From Calditrichota bacterium (GTDB taxonomy: Bacteria > CLD3), in NCBI GenBank assembly GCA_008501735.1, contig QQUF01000012.1:1-41514 (forward strand): a stretch of 41,514 bases of DNA, written 5' to 3'. The translations under genes and the position numbers were made by a program. This document shows positions 16,571-25,445 of the stretch, in pieces (the stretch's first letter is position 1; each line of letters opens with the position of its first letter). Below the pieces are notes generated by a model that was given only the letters and a program-made list of their open reading frames with translations, made no database searches and had not been told where the DNA came from.

Positions 16571-16586
16571 TGCAAAGTGAATGCCA
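16571..16586 (-). promoter_or_regulatory. Sigma-54 (-24/-12) promoter of the ABC export operon
   Basis: Read on the minus strand this is TGGCAT-TCACT-TTGCA. It has GG at -24 and GC at -12 exactly ten bases apart, matching TGGCAY-N5-TTGCW. Counting from the -12 C puts the transcript start near 16560, 20 bases before the adaptor ATG. The operon encodes an NtrC-type activator, which strengthens the call. Confidence 0.85.
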
Positions 16587-16641
16587 AGTAGGTAAGTTAG
16601 GTAAAATTAATTGTTTAAAGCCTTTTGAGAATATTGAAAAG

Positions 16642-16668
16642 TGTTCGGAAGTGAACAGTTTGTTCGGA
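16642..16668. promoter_or_regulatory. Candidate upstream activator site (TGTTC-N6-GAACA dyad plus third half-site)
   Basis: A perfect dyad, TGTTC (16642-16646), six bases, GAACA (16653-16657), is centred about 90 bases upstream of the predicted sigma-54 transcript start, in the range usual for NtrC-family enhancer sites. A third half-site, TGTTCGGA, repeats at 16661-16668. Assignment to the operon's own regulator is inference. Confidence 0.55.
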
Positions 16669-16682
16669 TTTAAATCTTGGGC

Positions 16683-16718
16683 AAAAAAAAGCCCCTTCAG
16701 AATCATTCTGAAGGGGCT
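16683..16718 (-). terminator. Rho-independent terminator of the metalloprotease gene
   Basis: There are fourteen-base arms, 16690-16703 and 16705-16718 (AGCCCCTTCAGAAT and its complement). On the minus strand the stem is followed by eight T residues (16690-16683). It insulates the sigma-54 promoter downstream from read-through. Confidence 0.9.
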
Positions 16719-16764
16719 AAAAAATTGTGCGGTTTCGGCTTTAGGCGAAATTCACTCTAAAATT

Positions 16765-19700
16765 TTATTTTAAAAGAAGCATTTTGCGAGTTTGGTTTTG
16801 AGTTGCTGATTCAAGTTTGTAGAAGTAAACTCCACTTGAAACTTGTTTCCCAAAATTATCAGTTCCATTCCAAACAACAGTTCCTTTTGATTCTGTCAAA
16901 TTAAACTCTTTAACCTTTTCACCCAAAACATTAAAAATTACCAACTTTGCTAATTCCGAATTTGCAATTTGCAATTCGTAATTTATCGAAGTTGAAGGGT
17001 TAAAAGGGTTTGGGTAGTTTTGTGAAAGCCTGAAAGATTTTGCAATGTTTTCGCTTTCTTCTTGAGAAGTGAAGATTACAGAATTTGTGTCAGAATTTAC
17101 AGAATTTGGAGCCATAGCTAAGTCTAAAGCAGAGAAGTAGTAGTGAACTTCGTCTCCAGGAGTTAAAGAAATAGCAGGATTAGATTCAACTTCATTTGCA
17201 GCAAGCACATTAACTGAAAACACTTGGAAAGGATTGTTATTAATACTCATGTTTAAGTAAGTGTTATCATAATCAACACCAACATTATCAGTTACTTTTG
17301 CTGTAAACTTTATTGAAAATGGAGTGTCAACAATTTCAACATTTATATCAGAAATTACTGGAGGAGTTGTGTCAATGTCAACTAAGAAAGAATGAGGTTG
17401 AGCTGGGAAAATTACAGAATTGCCAACAGTATCATTAGCAGAAATGTAATAATAAACAGTTGTTCCGTGAGGTTGGAAAGGAATTGAAGCTGTAAAGGTT
17501 CCAAACCCTGGATCTATCATTGAAACATTTGTATAGTTTACATTGTCAAAACTGTATGATAGAAATGGATTTCCAGTAAGTAAAGGATTTGAAGCTGTAA
17601 TCATTGCTAAAATAGGGTAGTCAGTAGAATCGTTTTCAGTGTCTTTTAAAGCAACGTGTTCAATGTTTAAAATTGAACCAATTCCATAAACTAAAATGTC
17701 ATCAACAGCAGCTTCAACTAATGAACCTTGTCCTAAATCTTGAGCGATAAATCTTAATTGGCATTGAGCTGTCGGAGTAACAAAGTCTGAAATCAAAAAT
17801 CTGAAGTTTTCCCAAGCATTATTAGAAACGTTTGTATTTTCTAAGACTGTCCAAGTAGAACCGCCATTATTTGAAATTTGAATGTTGAAAAAATCATTTC
17901 CAGGGCTTGCACCTTGGTCATTTGAGTACCAACGATAATAATCAACAATTGGATTAATTACAGTTGTTGCATCAAAAATTGGAGATACTAAAGTTGTAAT
18001 TCCACCGTCAACGTCATTTGCTCCAGCTGCTTGTCCAGGATTAGCATTTCCTGTTACAAAACAAGCAACACCAACATCTGTGTGGTCATCTTCTGGTTGA
18101 GCATCAGTTCCGACTGGGTCGTCTCGAATCCATTCACCACTTGTCGCATCATCTGTTGGCAAACCTAAAGTCCAACCATTTTGTGATTCTGCGTGGTCTT
18201 CAAAAACATAAGTTAAATTTCCAACTAAGAATAAAAGTCCTCCGTTTGAAATGTCTGTTGGGTAAGTAACAGTTCCTGTTAGAGTTTGCACAGTAATGTA
18301 ATATCTAACCAAACTTCCAACTTGTTGTGCAGGAATATCAGCTTCAGCGATGTCGTTTGTTGTAAAAGTCATTGGAATTGTTTGTGGTTGTCCACCATTA
18401 ACAGTGTAAGTTAAAGTTGGGTTTGAATTCGGATTCAATAAAATCCCTAAACTCATTTGTGCTTCAACTGTGTAAGAAGTTGCAGAAGCTGGAGCATTTT
18501 CAACTGGGTCGTGAGCAATTGTTGTTGGTAAGCCAATTCCGTGATTAGTAGTGAATGCCGTTAAAATGTTTAAAGCGTTTGGAGTGCTGTTAGAAAGGTC
18601 ATTGTCTCCACCAGCCATTAAAAGTGGATTATCATCAGCAATAATCAAATCAACTAAATAATCTTCAAAATTGTCTGAAAATCCATATTTTGCCCATTGA
18701 AACAATGTATCAGTTTTAGCTTGACCGATTAACCCTCTCAAATCCCACAAAGCTCCAGCAATAATTTCACCATCGTCGTGAACTTCACCTGTTAAATCTT
18801 GTGGATACATTTTGGTGTTTTGAGAAGTTCTTAAAAAGCCAGTTGGATTGTTACTAAAAAATCCAACTCCAACTAAAGGACTTCCGCCAATCGTGTTAGC
18901 ATAGTAATCTGAAAGTCCTTCGTGCATAGCACCAGAAGGTGAAAGATTCCCGTATTGTTTGGCTGTTATTCCGTGAGCATATTCGTGGTAAACTACGTCA
19001 GCAATTCTTGCTGTATTGTTGCAATTATTTCCAGCTTGGAAAAAATTGATAGTATTTCCATCCCAAAAGGCATTACAGTTATCATTAATGTTAATGTTAC
19101 AATCCATCTGATAATCAACACCATTAAAATTTGGGTCAATATTTTCGATGTAATCGTGTGCCAAATTTGTATGGTAAAAAGCATCTCGTTCTTCTAAAGA
19201 ACTGTTAGAATTGTCCCAAAGTAAATCAAATGGAATGTCAGGTTGAATTTGAGCTGAAAAAGTTGAATTTGCTCCATTTTGGTTCAAAACTTCTGTCCAA
19301 GGACCTTTGAAAGATGAAGACAAATTGAGAGGATTTGAGCCTAAGTTTGTAATTGCAAAATTTCCAAGAGTGTCAGTTGTTAATGGCTGTGGAAGTGAAC
19401 CAATTGAAATATGTTGATTAAACATTGGTAAGTCAGTCGTAATATTATTTGGAACTGTTTCGACTGGACCGTGAGAATTTCCTGAAAATGTTTGGTGTCT
19501 CATTTCGTTGTGTCGCCAAACAATGTTTCCATTCTCAGTATCCACAAAAGTTGCCCAAGTTCCAAGAGGTGAATCAGTTCTTAATTTTGTTTCGTGAACA
19601 AATTTAAAATCAGTGTTTCCTTTTTGGTCAACTAAAGGAAGAACCCAAGTTTTTTCTTCTGACCAGTCTTTGTCGTCTGATGAAAATCCGATTGAACTTT

Positions 19701-20271
19701 TTGCGATTTCAACTGCTTGTGAGTGTGAGATTGACAATTGATTTGAAGGGTTAATTTCAGGAAAGGAATCAGAGCCAAAGAGTATGACTTTAGCATTTGG
19801 AGTCATTCTTACGGTAGTTCTTGAGTCGTAAACTTTTACTCCGTTTACAGTTTGGAAAAAATCAACGTAAAAAATGCCTGTTTTTTCTAACAAATTTTCT
19901 AAAACGATTTCACTTTCATTCACTTTTAAGAGTGAAGAATTTTCTCTTAAAAATGCTCTTGCAGCACTTTCAGCATTTTCTAAATTGATTCTTGAAAATC
20001 CTTGAATTGCCATTGGTTTCCCGAAAACACGATGAGGATTTCCTCTGAATTCGTTCCAACTTGAAGTAAGGTTTCCGTTTATAGCTTTAAAATCCTGCCA
20101 TTCTTTTTTGTTTTGAAAAGCATTTTGGATTTTTTGAGTTTTGAGTTTTAGATAAGTTTCTTGTGGAATTCTTACTTCGTTAGGTTTAGGATTTGGTTTG
20201 TAGTCAAATCCATAAACACTTCCTGCAAGACTTAACAAGATTGTGAGTAGAGTAGTTTGGTTTTTAAACAT
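16765..20271 (-). CDS. Secreted zinc metalloprotease, M36 (fungalysin-like), T9SS cargo
   Basis: This 1168-residue protein starts at ATG 20271, which has GGAGGAAAG just upstream. An in-frame ATG at 20313 would add 14 non-signal residues. A signal peptide is followed by an FTP-type propeptide (ARTTVRMTPNAKVILF region). The catalytic domain has H429-E-Y-A-H433 and the third zinc ligand E451 in MHEGLSDYY. The C-terminal half holds several beta-sandwich regions. The last about 85 residues are a type A T9SS sorting signal (NYPNPFNPST ... SSGVYFYKLE ... KMLLLK). It is predicted to be exported, activated by prodomain removal and attached to or released from the cell surface. It is monocistronic, with its own terminator. 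Confidence 0.93.
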   Translation of the reverse strand: MFKNQTTLLTILLSLAGSVYGFDYKPNPKPNEVRIPQETYLKLKTQKIQNAFQNKKEWQDFKAINGNLTSSWNEFRGNPHRVFGKPMAIQGFSRINLENAESAARAFLRENSSLLKVNESEIVLENLLEKTGIFYVDFFQTVNGVKVYDSRTTVRMTPNAKVILFGSDSFPEINPSNQLSISHSQAVEIAKSSIGFSSDDKDWSEEKTWVLPLVDQKGNTDFKFVHETKLRTDSPLGTWATFVDTENGNIVWRHNEMRHQTFSGNSHGPVETVPNNITTDLPMFNQHISIGSLPQPLTTDTLGNFAITNLGSNPLNLSSSFKGPWTEVLNQNGANSTFSAQIQPDIPFDLLWDNSNSSLEERDAFYHTNLAHDYIENIDPNFNGVDYQMDCNININDNCNAFWDGNTINFFQAGNNCNNTARIADVVYHEYAHGITAKQYGNLSPSGAMHEGLSDYYANTIGGSPLVGVGFFSNNPTGFLRTSQNTKMYPQDLTGEVHDDGEIIAGALWDLRGLIGQAKTDTLFQWAKYGFSDNFEDYLVDLIIADDNPLLMAGGDNDLSNSTPNALNILTAFTTNHGIGLPTTIAHDPVENAPASATSYTVEAQMSLGILLNPNSNPTLTYTVNGGQPQTIPMTFTTNDIAEADIPAQQVGSLVRYYITVQTLTGTVTYPTDISNGGLLFLVGNLTYVFEDHAESQNGWTLGLPTDDATSGEWIRDDPVGTDAQPEDDHTDVGVACFVTGNANPGQAAGANDVDGGITTLVSPIFDATTVINPIVDYYRWYSNDQGASPGNDFFNIQISNNGGSTWTVLENTNVSNNAWENFRFLISDFVTPTAQCQLRFIAQDLGQGSLVEAAVDDILVYGIGSILNIEHVALKDTENDSTDYPILAMITASNPLLTGNPFLSYSFDNVNYTNVSMIDPGFGTFTASIPFQPHGTTVYYYISANDTVGNSVIFPAQPHSFLVDIDTTPPVISDINVEIVDTPFSIKFTAKVTDNVGVDYDNTYLNMSINNNPFQVFSVNVLAANEVESNPAISLTPGDEVHYYFSALDLAMAPNSVNSDTNSVIFTSQEESENIAKSFRLSQNYPNPFNPSTSINYELQIANSELAKLVIFNVLGEKVKEFNLTESKGTVVWNGTDNFGKQVSSGVYFYKLESATQNQTRKMLLLK

Positions 20272-20458
20272 CTTTCCTCCGAGAAAAGCGGTTAAGGTTA
20301 AAATTTTACTCAATTTAACAGAAAATGCTAATTTTCATTTCAAAAAAAGTGTTTACTTAAAAATTAGAATAAAATAATTATATATTTAAATCTAACTTTA
20401 GACAATTAAAATTTAAAAAGATTTTTAAGCCCAAATTTTTTCAAAAGGTTATTTCGAA

Positions 20459-22384
20459 ATGGAAGAAAACTATGAAGAGTTATTAGAGAAATTAGAAAAT
20501 GTCCCAAAAGAATCGATTGAAAGAGTAGATATTTTAGTTGAATTAGCTTGGAGGAGTTGGTCAAAAGATTTTGATATAACTCAAACATACACTTTCGAAG
20601 CTTTAGAACTTTCTAAGAAATTGAATTATGATAAGGGTAAAATTTATTCGATTAGAAATTTGGCTGGAATGCATTTTTATAAAGCTGAAAATGAAAAAGC
20701 AATTCAAAAATTTGAGGAAGTATTGGACTGGTGTAAAGTAAATAATGATAAAGATTTAGAAGCAACAGTTCTAAATGCGATTGCAACTATGTATTGGGGG
20801 ATTGGAGATTTTGAAAAAGGATTTGAATATGCTTTTAGGTTTTTAAAAATTTCAGAAGAATTGGGTTCCATAAGAGGGAAAAGTTTTGCTTGTTTGACTT
20901 TAGGTAATTTCTATCACGACAAAAAAGATTATGATGAGTCTTTAATTTATTACCAAAAAACCTATGAATTAGCAATTTCGTTGGAGCGACAACAAGATTT
21001 GCTTTCAGCAAAAGCAAGAGCTTTAAATGGAATTGGAATTATTCATCTTTACCGAAATGAGTTTGAAACGGCTTTAGATTACACAAAACAAAGTTTAGAA
21101 ATTCATTCTGAAATTAATAGCGAAATAGGTGTTTCTCGTTCTTATGATGACATTGGAAGAATTTATTTTGCTATGGGAGATTTAGAAAAGGCTATTGAAT
21201 TTCATATGAAGAGCTTAGAGTTAAGAGAAAAAATTGGATACATACAGGGTAAAACTACGACCTTTTTAGGATTAGGCAAAGTTCTTACGAAACAAGGAAA
21301 ACTTGATGAAGCAATCAAACATATTTCCCAAGCATTAGAACTTGCTGAAATGACAAAGACAAAAGTTAAAATTTCAGATTCTTATAAATATTTTGCTGAA
21401 GCCTATAGCTTAAAAGGTGATTTTGAGAAAGCTTTAGAATTCTATCAAAAATATCACATTTTAGAATTAGAGATTAACAACGAAAGAACAGACACAAGAG
21501 TAAAAGGCTTAAAAACTACTTTTGAAATTGAGAAATCGAAAAAAGAATCGGAGATTTACAAATTAAAAAATACGATTTTAAAAGAAAAAAATGAAGCTCT
21601 CGAACAAGCAATTCAGAAACTAAATGCTACTCAAGCACAACTTTTGCAAACTGGTAAAATGACAGCTCTAGGAAAGTTGGTTGCTGGAGTTGCTCACGAA
21701 CTGAACACACCGATTGGAATTATTAAAAGCTCAATTGACAATTTGACTAAAGGTGTTTCCAAACTCAAAGGTTTGAACTTAGAAGCAGAAAATGAAAGTT
21801 CGTCAAAACAATTGACAAGAACTTTAAAAGTAATTGAGCAGTCGAATGAAAATGTTAATTCAAGTACAGAAAGGGTAATTAAGATTGTAAACAGCTTAAA
21901 AACTTTTGCAAGTCTCGACAAAGCCGAGTTACAAAAAATTAATATTCACGACGGAATTGAAAGCACTTTGACTTTAATAGGTCAGGAAATGCAAAAAGGT
22001 GTTGAGGTTGAAAAAGATTTTGCAGATTTACCCGAAATTTATTGTTATCCAAGTCAATTAAATCAAGTTTTTATGAATTTGATTTTGAATGCAATTAAAT
22101 CTGTAAATGGAAATGGTAAAGTTGGAATCAAAACTGCTTCAAAAAATGGTAGTGTTTACGTAAGTATTTCTGACTCAGGAAAAGGAATTCCACAAGAAAA
22201 GTTAGAACATCTTTTTGAACCTGGTTTTACTTTTAATGATTCGAGGGTTAGAATGCGTACGGGACTTTACACAAGTTTTAACATAATTAATCAGCATAAG
22301 GGTAATTTATCTGTTGCAAGTGAGCTTAATAAAGGAACAACCTTTATGATTGAGTTACCAAAGGAATTGAAGTTAAAGAATTAA
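20459..22384 (+). CDS. Soluble TPR-containing sensor histidine kinase
   Basis: A 641-residue protein with no signal or membrane segment. Residues about 10-355 are tandem tetratricopeptide repeats (for example ALDYTKQSLEIHSEI, AIEFHMKSLELREKI). A coiled coil follows (about 360-400). HisKA has H413 (GVAHELNTPIG), and the HATPase has an N-box (LNAIKSV) and G1 (DSGKGIP). The G2 region reads RTGLYTSFNIINQHKG, lacking the usual GxGLGL, though F-box EPGF and the GTTFMIELP end are present. TPR kinases of this type are thought to read cytoplasmic protein partners. No response regulator is adjacent, so it is an orphan. It is divergent from the metalloprotease gene across 187 bases. Confidence 0.92.
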   Translation: MEENYEELLEKLENVPKESIERVDILVELAWRSWSKDFDITQTYTFEALELSKKLNYDKGKIYSIRNLAGMHFYKAENEKAIQKFEEVLDWCKVNNDKDLEATVLNAIATMYWGIGDFEKGFEYAFRFLKISEELGSIRGKSFACLTLGNFYHDKKDYDESLIYYQKTYELAISLERQQDLLSAKARALNGIGIIHLYRNEFETALDYTKQSLEIHSEINSEIGVSRSYDDIGRIYFAMGDLEKAIEFHMKSLELREKIGYIQGKTTTFLGLGKVLTKQGKLDEAIKHISQALELAEMTKTKVKISDSYKYFAEAYSLKGDFEKALEFYQKYHILELEINNERTDTRVKGLKTTFEIEKSKKESEIYKLKNTILKEKNEALEQAIQKLNATQAQLLQTGKMTALGKLVAGVAHELNTPIGIIKSSIDNLTKGVSKLKGLNLEAENESSSKQLTRTLKVIEQSNENVNSSTERVIKIVNSLKTFASLDKAELQKINIHDGIESTLTLIGQEMQKGVEVEKDFADLPEIYCYPSQLNQVFMNLILNAIKSVNGNGKVGIKTASKNGSVYVSISDSGKGIPQEKLEHLFEPGFTFNDSRVRMRTGLYTSFNIINQHKGNLSVASELNKGTTFMIELPKELKLKN

Positions 22385-22385
22385 T

Positions 22386-22640
22386 TTATTCTTTAACCGA
22401 TACGTTTCCAGATTCGTCAACTTGGATATTCTCAGAATCATAACCAGCATTCTCTGCTGCTTGTTCAATTAAAGTTCTTTCAATGTTATCAGTATTGATT
22501 CCAAAACTTGCAAGTAAATTACCATCGGATTCCGAAATTGCACCAAAGGCTAAAATTCCGAAGAACAACAAAAGAACGCCAATTTTGAGCCAAAAACCAT
22601 TTAGCTCTTTATGTTTCATTAAATGAAGAATAGACTTCAT
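22386..22640 (-). CDS. Small single-span membrane protein
   Basis: An 84-residue protein with a basic amphipathic N-terminus (MKSILHLMKHKELNGFW), one hydrophobic helix (about 18-37) and an acidic, soluble C-terminal part (ERTLIEQAAENAGYDSENIQVDESGNVSVKE). I do not recognise it. It converges tail to tail with the TPR kinase (one base between the stops) and is divergent from the riboswitch-led operon. The ordered composition and clean helix support a real gene, but only moderately. Confidence 0.6.
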   Translation of the reverse strand: MKSILHLMKHKELNGFWLKIGVLLLFFGILAFGAISESDGNLLASFGINTDNIERTLIEQAAENAGYDSENIQVDESGNVSVKE

Positions 22641-22768
22641 AACAAATTTTCCCTTTTTTCTTTATTATCTACAACTAAACTAAAAAAATACTCAATTAAT
22701 TTCCAAAAAATTATTTTTGCAATTGCTTTTAAATTTTAAGAACTTAACTTTCCGCAACTGACAAAAAA

Positions 22769-22848
22769 ATTGTTAGGGGTGTCGTGTAAGGCGACTGAGA
22801 TTATACCCTTTAAACCTGATTTAGGTCATACTAACGTAGGGAAACAAT
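22769..22848 (+). ncRNA. TPP riboswitch (THI element)
   Basis: The invariant pieces are in order. P1 arms are ATTGTT (22769-22774) and AACAAT (22843-22848). AGGGGTG comes next, with CTGAGA at 22795-22800, a following ATACCC, ACCTGAT at 22814-22820 and CGTAGGGAA at 22835-22843. The element lies 85 bases before the TonB receptor start. A Bacteroidota-like -7 box (TATTTTTG, 22712-22719) is upstream, but I see no matching -33 element. Confidence 0.96.
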
Positions 22849-22896
22849 TGGAAATCCTTCCTTTTATTTCAAGTTCAAAAAATGCCTTACATAATC

Positions 22897-22927
22897 CCTT
22901 CCTAAAATCTCACATTTTAGAAAGGAA
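22897..22927 (+). promoter_or_regulatory. Hairpin covering the ribosome site (riboswitch expression platform)
   Basis: CTAAAAT (22902-22908) pairs with ATTTTAG (22914-22920). After one mismatch, CCTT (22897-22900) pairs with AAGG (22922-22925), which is the ribosome site of the TonB receptor gene (ATG at 22934). No T-run terminator is present between aptamer and gene, so control at translation is the better reading. TTCCTTT near 22857-22864 could pair with the same AAAGGAA as an alternative. Confidence 0.55.
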
Positions 22928-22933
22928 TTTAAA

Positions 22934-25393
22934 ATGTATTCCAAAAAAATTACTTTTGGTGCTTCAATTTTAGCACTAAGCATTGCCCAAGTTTCATTGG
23001 CAGAATCAATCTCTGGTGTTGTTTTTAATTTGCACACCTTAGAAAGAATTGAAAATGTAAATGTTCTTTTACAAGGACAAAATGAAGGTTCTTCAACAAA
23101 CTCAAGTGGAAAATTCACTTTTCCAAATTTGAACGAGGGAAATTATTCTTTAAAATTTTCATTCGTTGGATTTCTTGAGCAGGAAACTCAGGTTAGCGTT
23201 GATTCTGATGAGTTCGTTACAGTTTACCTTGAGGAAGAAAACCCAAAAGTTGATGAAGTAATTGTTACTGACTCAAGGGCAAAAATTGGAACAACTCCCG
23301 CAACTTTTTCTAATTTCTCAAACGAAGAAATTGCTTTGAAACACTCTGTTAGGGATTTACCAGTTTTAATCTCTGAGCTTCCTTCTTTGGATTTTTATTC
23401 TGAAACAGGAACAGGAATTGGTCCAACTTACTTGAGTCTTCGAGGTTTTGACCACAAAAGAATCGCTGTTACAGTGAACGGAGTTCCACAAAACGACCCA
23501 GAAGACCACAATGTCTATTGGTACGACATTGCAGACATTGCTTCAAACACTCAAGACATTCAAGTTCAAAGAGGAGCTGGAAACACAAGTTACGGTCACG
23601 CAGCGATTGGCGGTTCGATTAACCTCGAAACTACAAGAGTAAACCCAAATCAAGAGTTTAAACTTGAAACAGGTTACGGAAGTTATGACACAAGAAAATT
23701 CTTACTGAATTATTCATCAGGATTGACAAAAGAGGGCTATTCTTTTAGCGGAAAATATTCCAAAACTTACACTGATGGTTACAGAGATGAAACTTGGGGA
23801 GAATACACTTCGTACTTTTTCTCAGGGACAAAAATTACAGATAAGTTTTCGACAACTGTAAACATTTACGGAGGTCCAATCAAAGACCATTTGGCTTATG
23901 AAGGAGTTCCGAAAGATAGTCTTGGAACTAATCGAAAATACAACCCACTTGGTGGAAAAGCACAAATTGAAGAATTCCGACAAGACCATTATGAAATAAT
24001 TAATGAAATGGAAATCAATAGCAATTTAAGTCTAACAAATACAATTTATTACATCGATGGAAATGGATATTTCGATTATCGTTGGCCTCTTGCTTGGGGT
24101 TCAAGTTTTGCAGATTTTGGACTTGATGATTCTCAGCTAATTACGGCAAATGGCGATACAATTTCTGCTTCTGAAATGTTGGTTCGTGGTTTTGTTGACA
24201 ATGACCAAATTGGTTGGATTCCAAAATTTAAACACAAAGTTGATGATTTTGAATTTCAGGTTGGTCTCCAATTTATTAAAAGTTATGGCGACCACGAACA
24301 AGAAATCCGTTGGGGAAATATTTTACCAATTGGTACAGGACTTGAACCAAATTTCCCGATTTACCACACTTTTGAAGACTTTGTTGTTGAGAAAAATACT
24401 TTTGGAACTTTCTTAAATGCAAATTATACAGAAGGCAAATTCAATTATTTTGCTTCAACTGAACTTGTTTTCAAACAGTACGATTTAGTTGAAGATGGGT
24501 TTTCTGACCTTCGTTGGAAAGCGAATTATTTGTTCTTTAACCCAAGAATTGGTGCAAATTACAATCTTAACGAAAATACTTTTGTTTATTCTTCATTTGC
24601 GAGAACTTCCCGTGAGCCAAGAAGAAAAGACATCGGAGATGGAACTTTCGCATCTTTTGATGAAAGTGAATTTGATACTGACGGAAATTTGATTCAAAAA
24701 GATTACGGAAAAATTTCACCTAAAATTAAAGAAGAAACGCTTTGGGATTTTGAACTCGGAGCTGGTTTTAGAAATGAAATTACTAGTTTTAATGCAAACG
24801 TTTACCTTATGGAATTTGAAAATGAATTAATAAAAACAGGAACAATTGGGGAGTTTGGTTCTGAAGAATTAATTAATGCAGAAAAAGCTAGGCACATTGG
24901 AATTGAGCTGTCAGGACATTTTGTTTTTGCAAGAGATTTTATTGCTTCAAAAGACAATGCTTTTTTGAAAGGCAACTTGAGTTTGAGCAAAAATCGAGTG
25001 ATAGAATTCAGTGATGAAACCGATGCAAACGGGAATCGAATTTACCCAAAAGATTGGGAAGAAAATCCAATTCCATCTTCACCTGAAATTATCTCAAATT
25101 TTGGAGTAGGTTACAATAATTCAAATTTGGATTTTGAACTAAACGGAAGATTTGTTGGCAAACAATATTTGGATAATTCAAAAGATGAAGCGAAAACTTT
25201 AGACAAATATTTTGTGCTAAATTCAAATATTTCTTTCAAACCTACTTTCTGGGATAATGTAAAATTTAAACTTTCTTTGAATAATATTTTGAACAAAAAA
25301 TATTCGACTGGAGGTTACATAGAATGGGACGGACCAAGATATTTTACTTCAGCAGAAAGAAATTATTATTTAGGTATTGAATACAAACTTTAA
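22934..25393 (+). CDS. TonB-dependent outer-membrane receptor, predicted thiamine uptake
   Basis: An 819-residue protein with a signal peptide (about 1-23) and an N-terminal carboxypeptidase-regulatory-like beta-sandwich (about 25-105, ISGVVFNLHTLERIENV ... GKFTFPNLNEGNYSLKF). A TonB-box-like DEVIVTDSRA precedes the plug domain (about 115-230, with LRGFDHKRIAVTVNGVPQN and VQRGAGNTSYG) and a 22-strand-type barrel ending in the aromatic-terminated YYLGIEYKL. Receptors of this kind import large or scarce ligands using the TonB system. The ligand call, thiamine or a phosphorylated form, rests on the TPP riboswitch in its leader and not on the protein itself. AAAGGAA lies seven bases before the ATG. 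Confidence 0.93.
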   Translation: MYSKKITFGASILALSIAQVSLAESISGVVFNLHTLERIENVNVLLQGQNEGSSTNSSGKFTFPNLNEGNYSLKFSFVGFLEQETQVSVDSDEFVTVYLEEENPKVDEVIVTDSRAKIGTTPATFSNFSNEEIALKHSVRDLPVLISELPSLDFYSETGTGIGPTYLSLRGFDHKRIAVTVNGVPQNDPEDHNVYWYDIADIASNTQDIQVQRGAGNTSYGHAAIGGSINLETTRVNPNQEFKLETGYGSYDTRKFLLNYSSGLTKEGYSFSGKYSKTYTDGYRDETWGEYTSYFFSGTKITDKFSTTVNIYGGPIKDHLAYEGVPKDSLGTNRKYNPLGGKAQIEEFRQDHYEIINEMEINSNLSLTNTIYYIDGNGYFDYRWPLAWGSSFADFGLDDSQLITANGDTISASEMLVRGFVDNDQIGWIPKFKHKVDDFEFQVGLQFIKSYGDHEQEIRWGNILPIGTGLEPNFPIYHTFEDFVVEKNTFGTFLNANYTEGKFNYFASTELVFKQYDLVEDGFSDLRWKANYLFFNPRIGANYNLNENTFVYSSFARTSREPRRKDIGDGTFASFDESEFDTDGNLIQKDYGKISPKIKEETLWDFELGAGFRNEITSFNANVYLMEFENELIKTGTIGEFGSEELINAEKARHIGIELSGHFVFARDFIASKDNAFLKGNLSLSKNRVIEFSDETDANGNRIYPKDWEENPIPSSPEIISNFGVGYNNSNLDFELNGRFVGKQYLDNSKDEAKTLDKYFVLNSNISFKPTFWDNVKFKLSLNNILNKKYSTGGYIEWDGPRYFTSAERNYYLGIEYKL

Positions 25394-25403
25394 CAGAAAA
25401 TTT

Positions 25404-25436
25404 AAACCTGAAAGGTTTTTGAAACCTTTCAGGTTT
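25404..25436. repeat. Palindromic intergenic repeat, copy 2 (AAACCTGAAAGGTTT type)
   Basis: There are perfect 15-base arms (25404-25418 and 25422-25436) with a three-base spacer. The core is shared with 6211-6245. It lies 11 bases after the TonB receptor stop and 10 bases before the next gene, so it may reduce downstream expression or protect the upstream message. Confidence 0.85.
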
Positions 25437-25445
25437 GTTGTAGTT

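Noticed and set aside
18955-19197. 80-residue plus-strand ORF inside the metalloprotease
   Set aside because: Antisense to the zinc-binding region of the M36 catalytic domain; no independent evidence.
22769-22848. Cobalamin riboswitch as an alternative for this leader
   Set aside because: The CTGAGA, ACCTGAT and CGTAGGGAA motifs in order are specific to the TPP class; no B12-box is present.
25377-25445. Extended start for the DUF488 protein
   Set aside because: The extension reads through the receptor's last codons and the palindromic repeat. ATG 25446 begins directly with the family's IYTIGYG motif.
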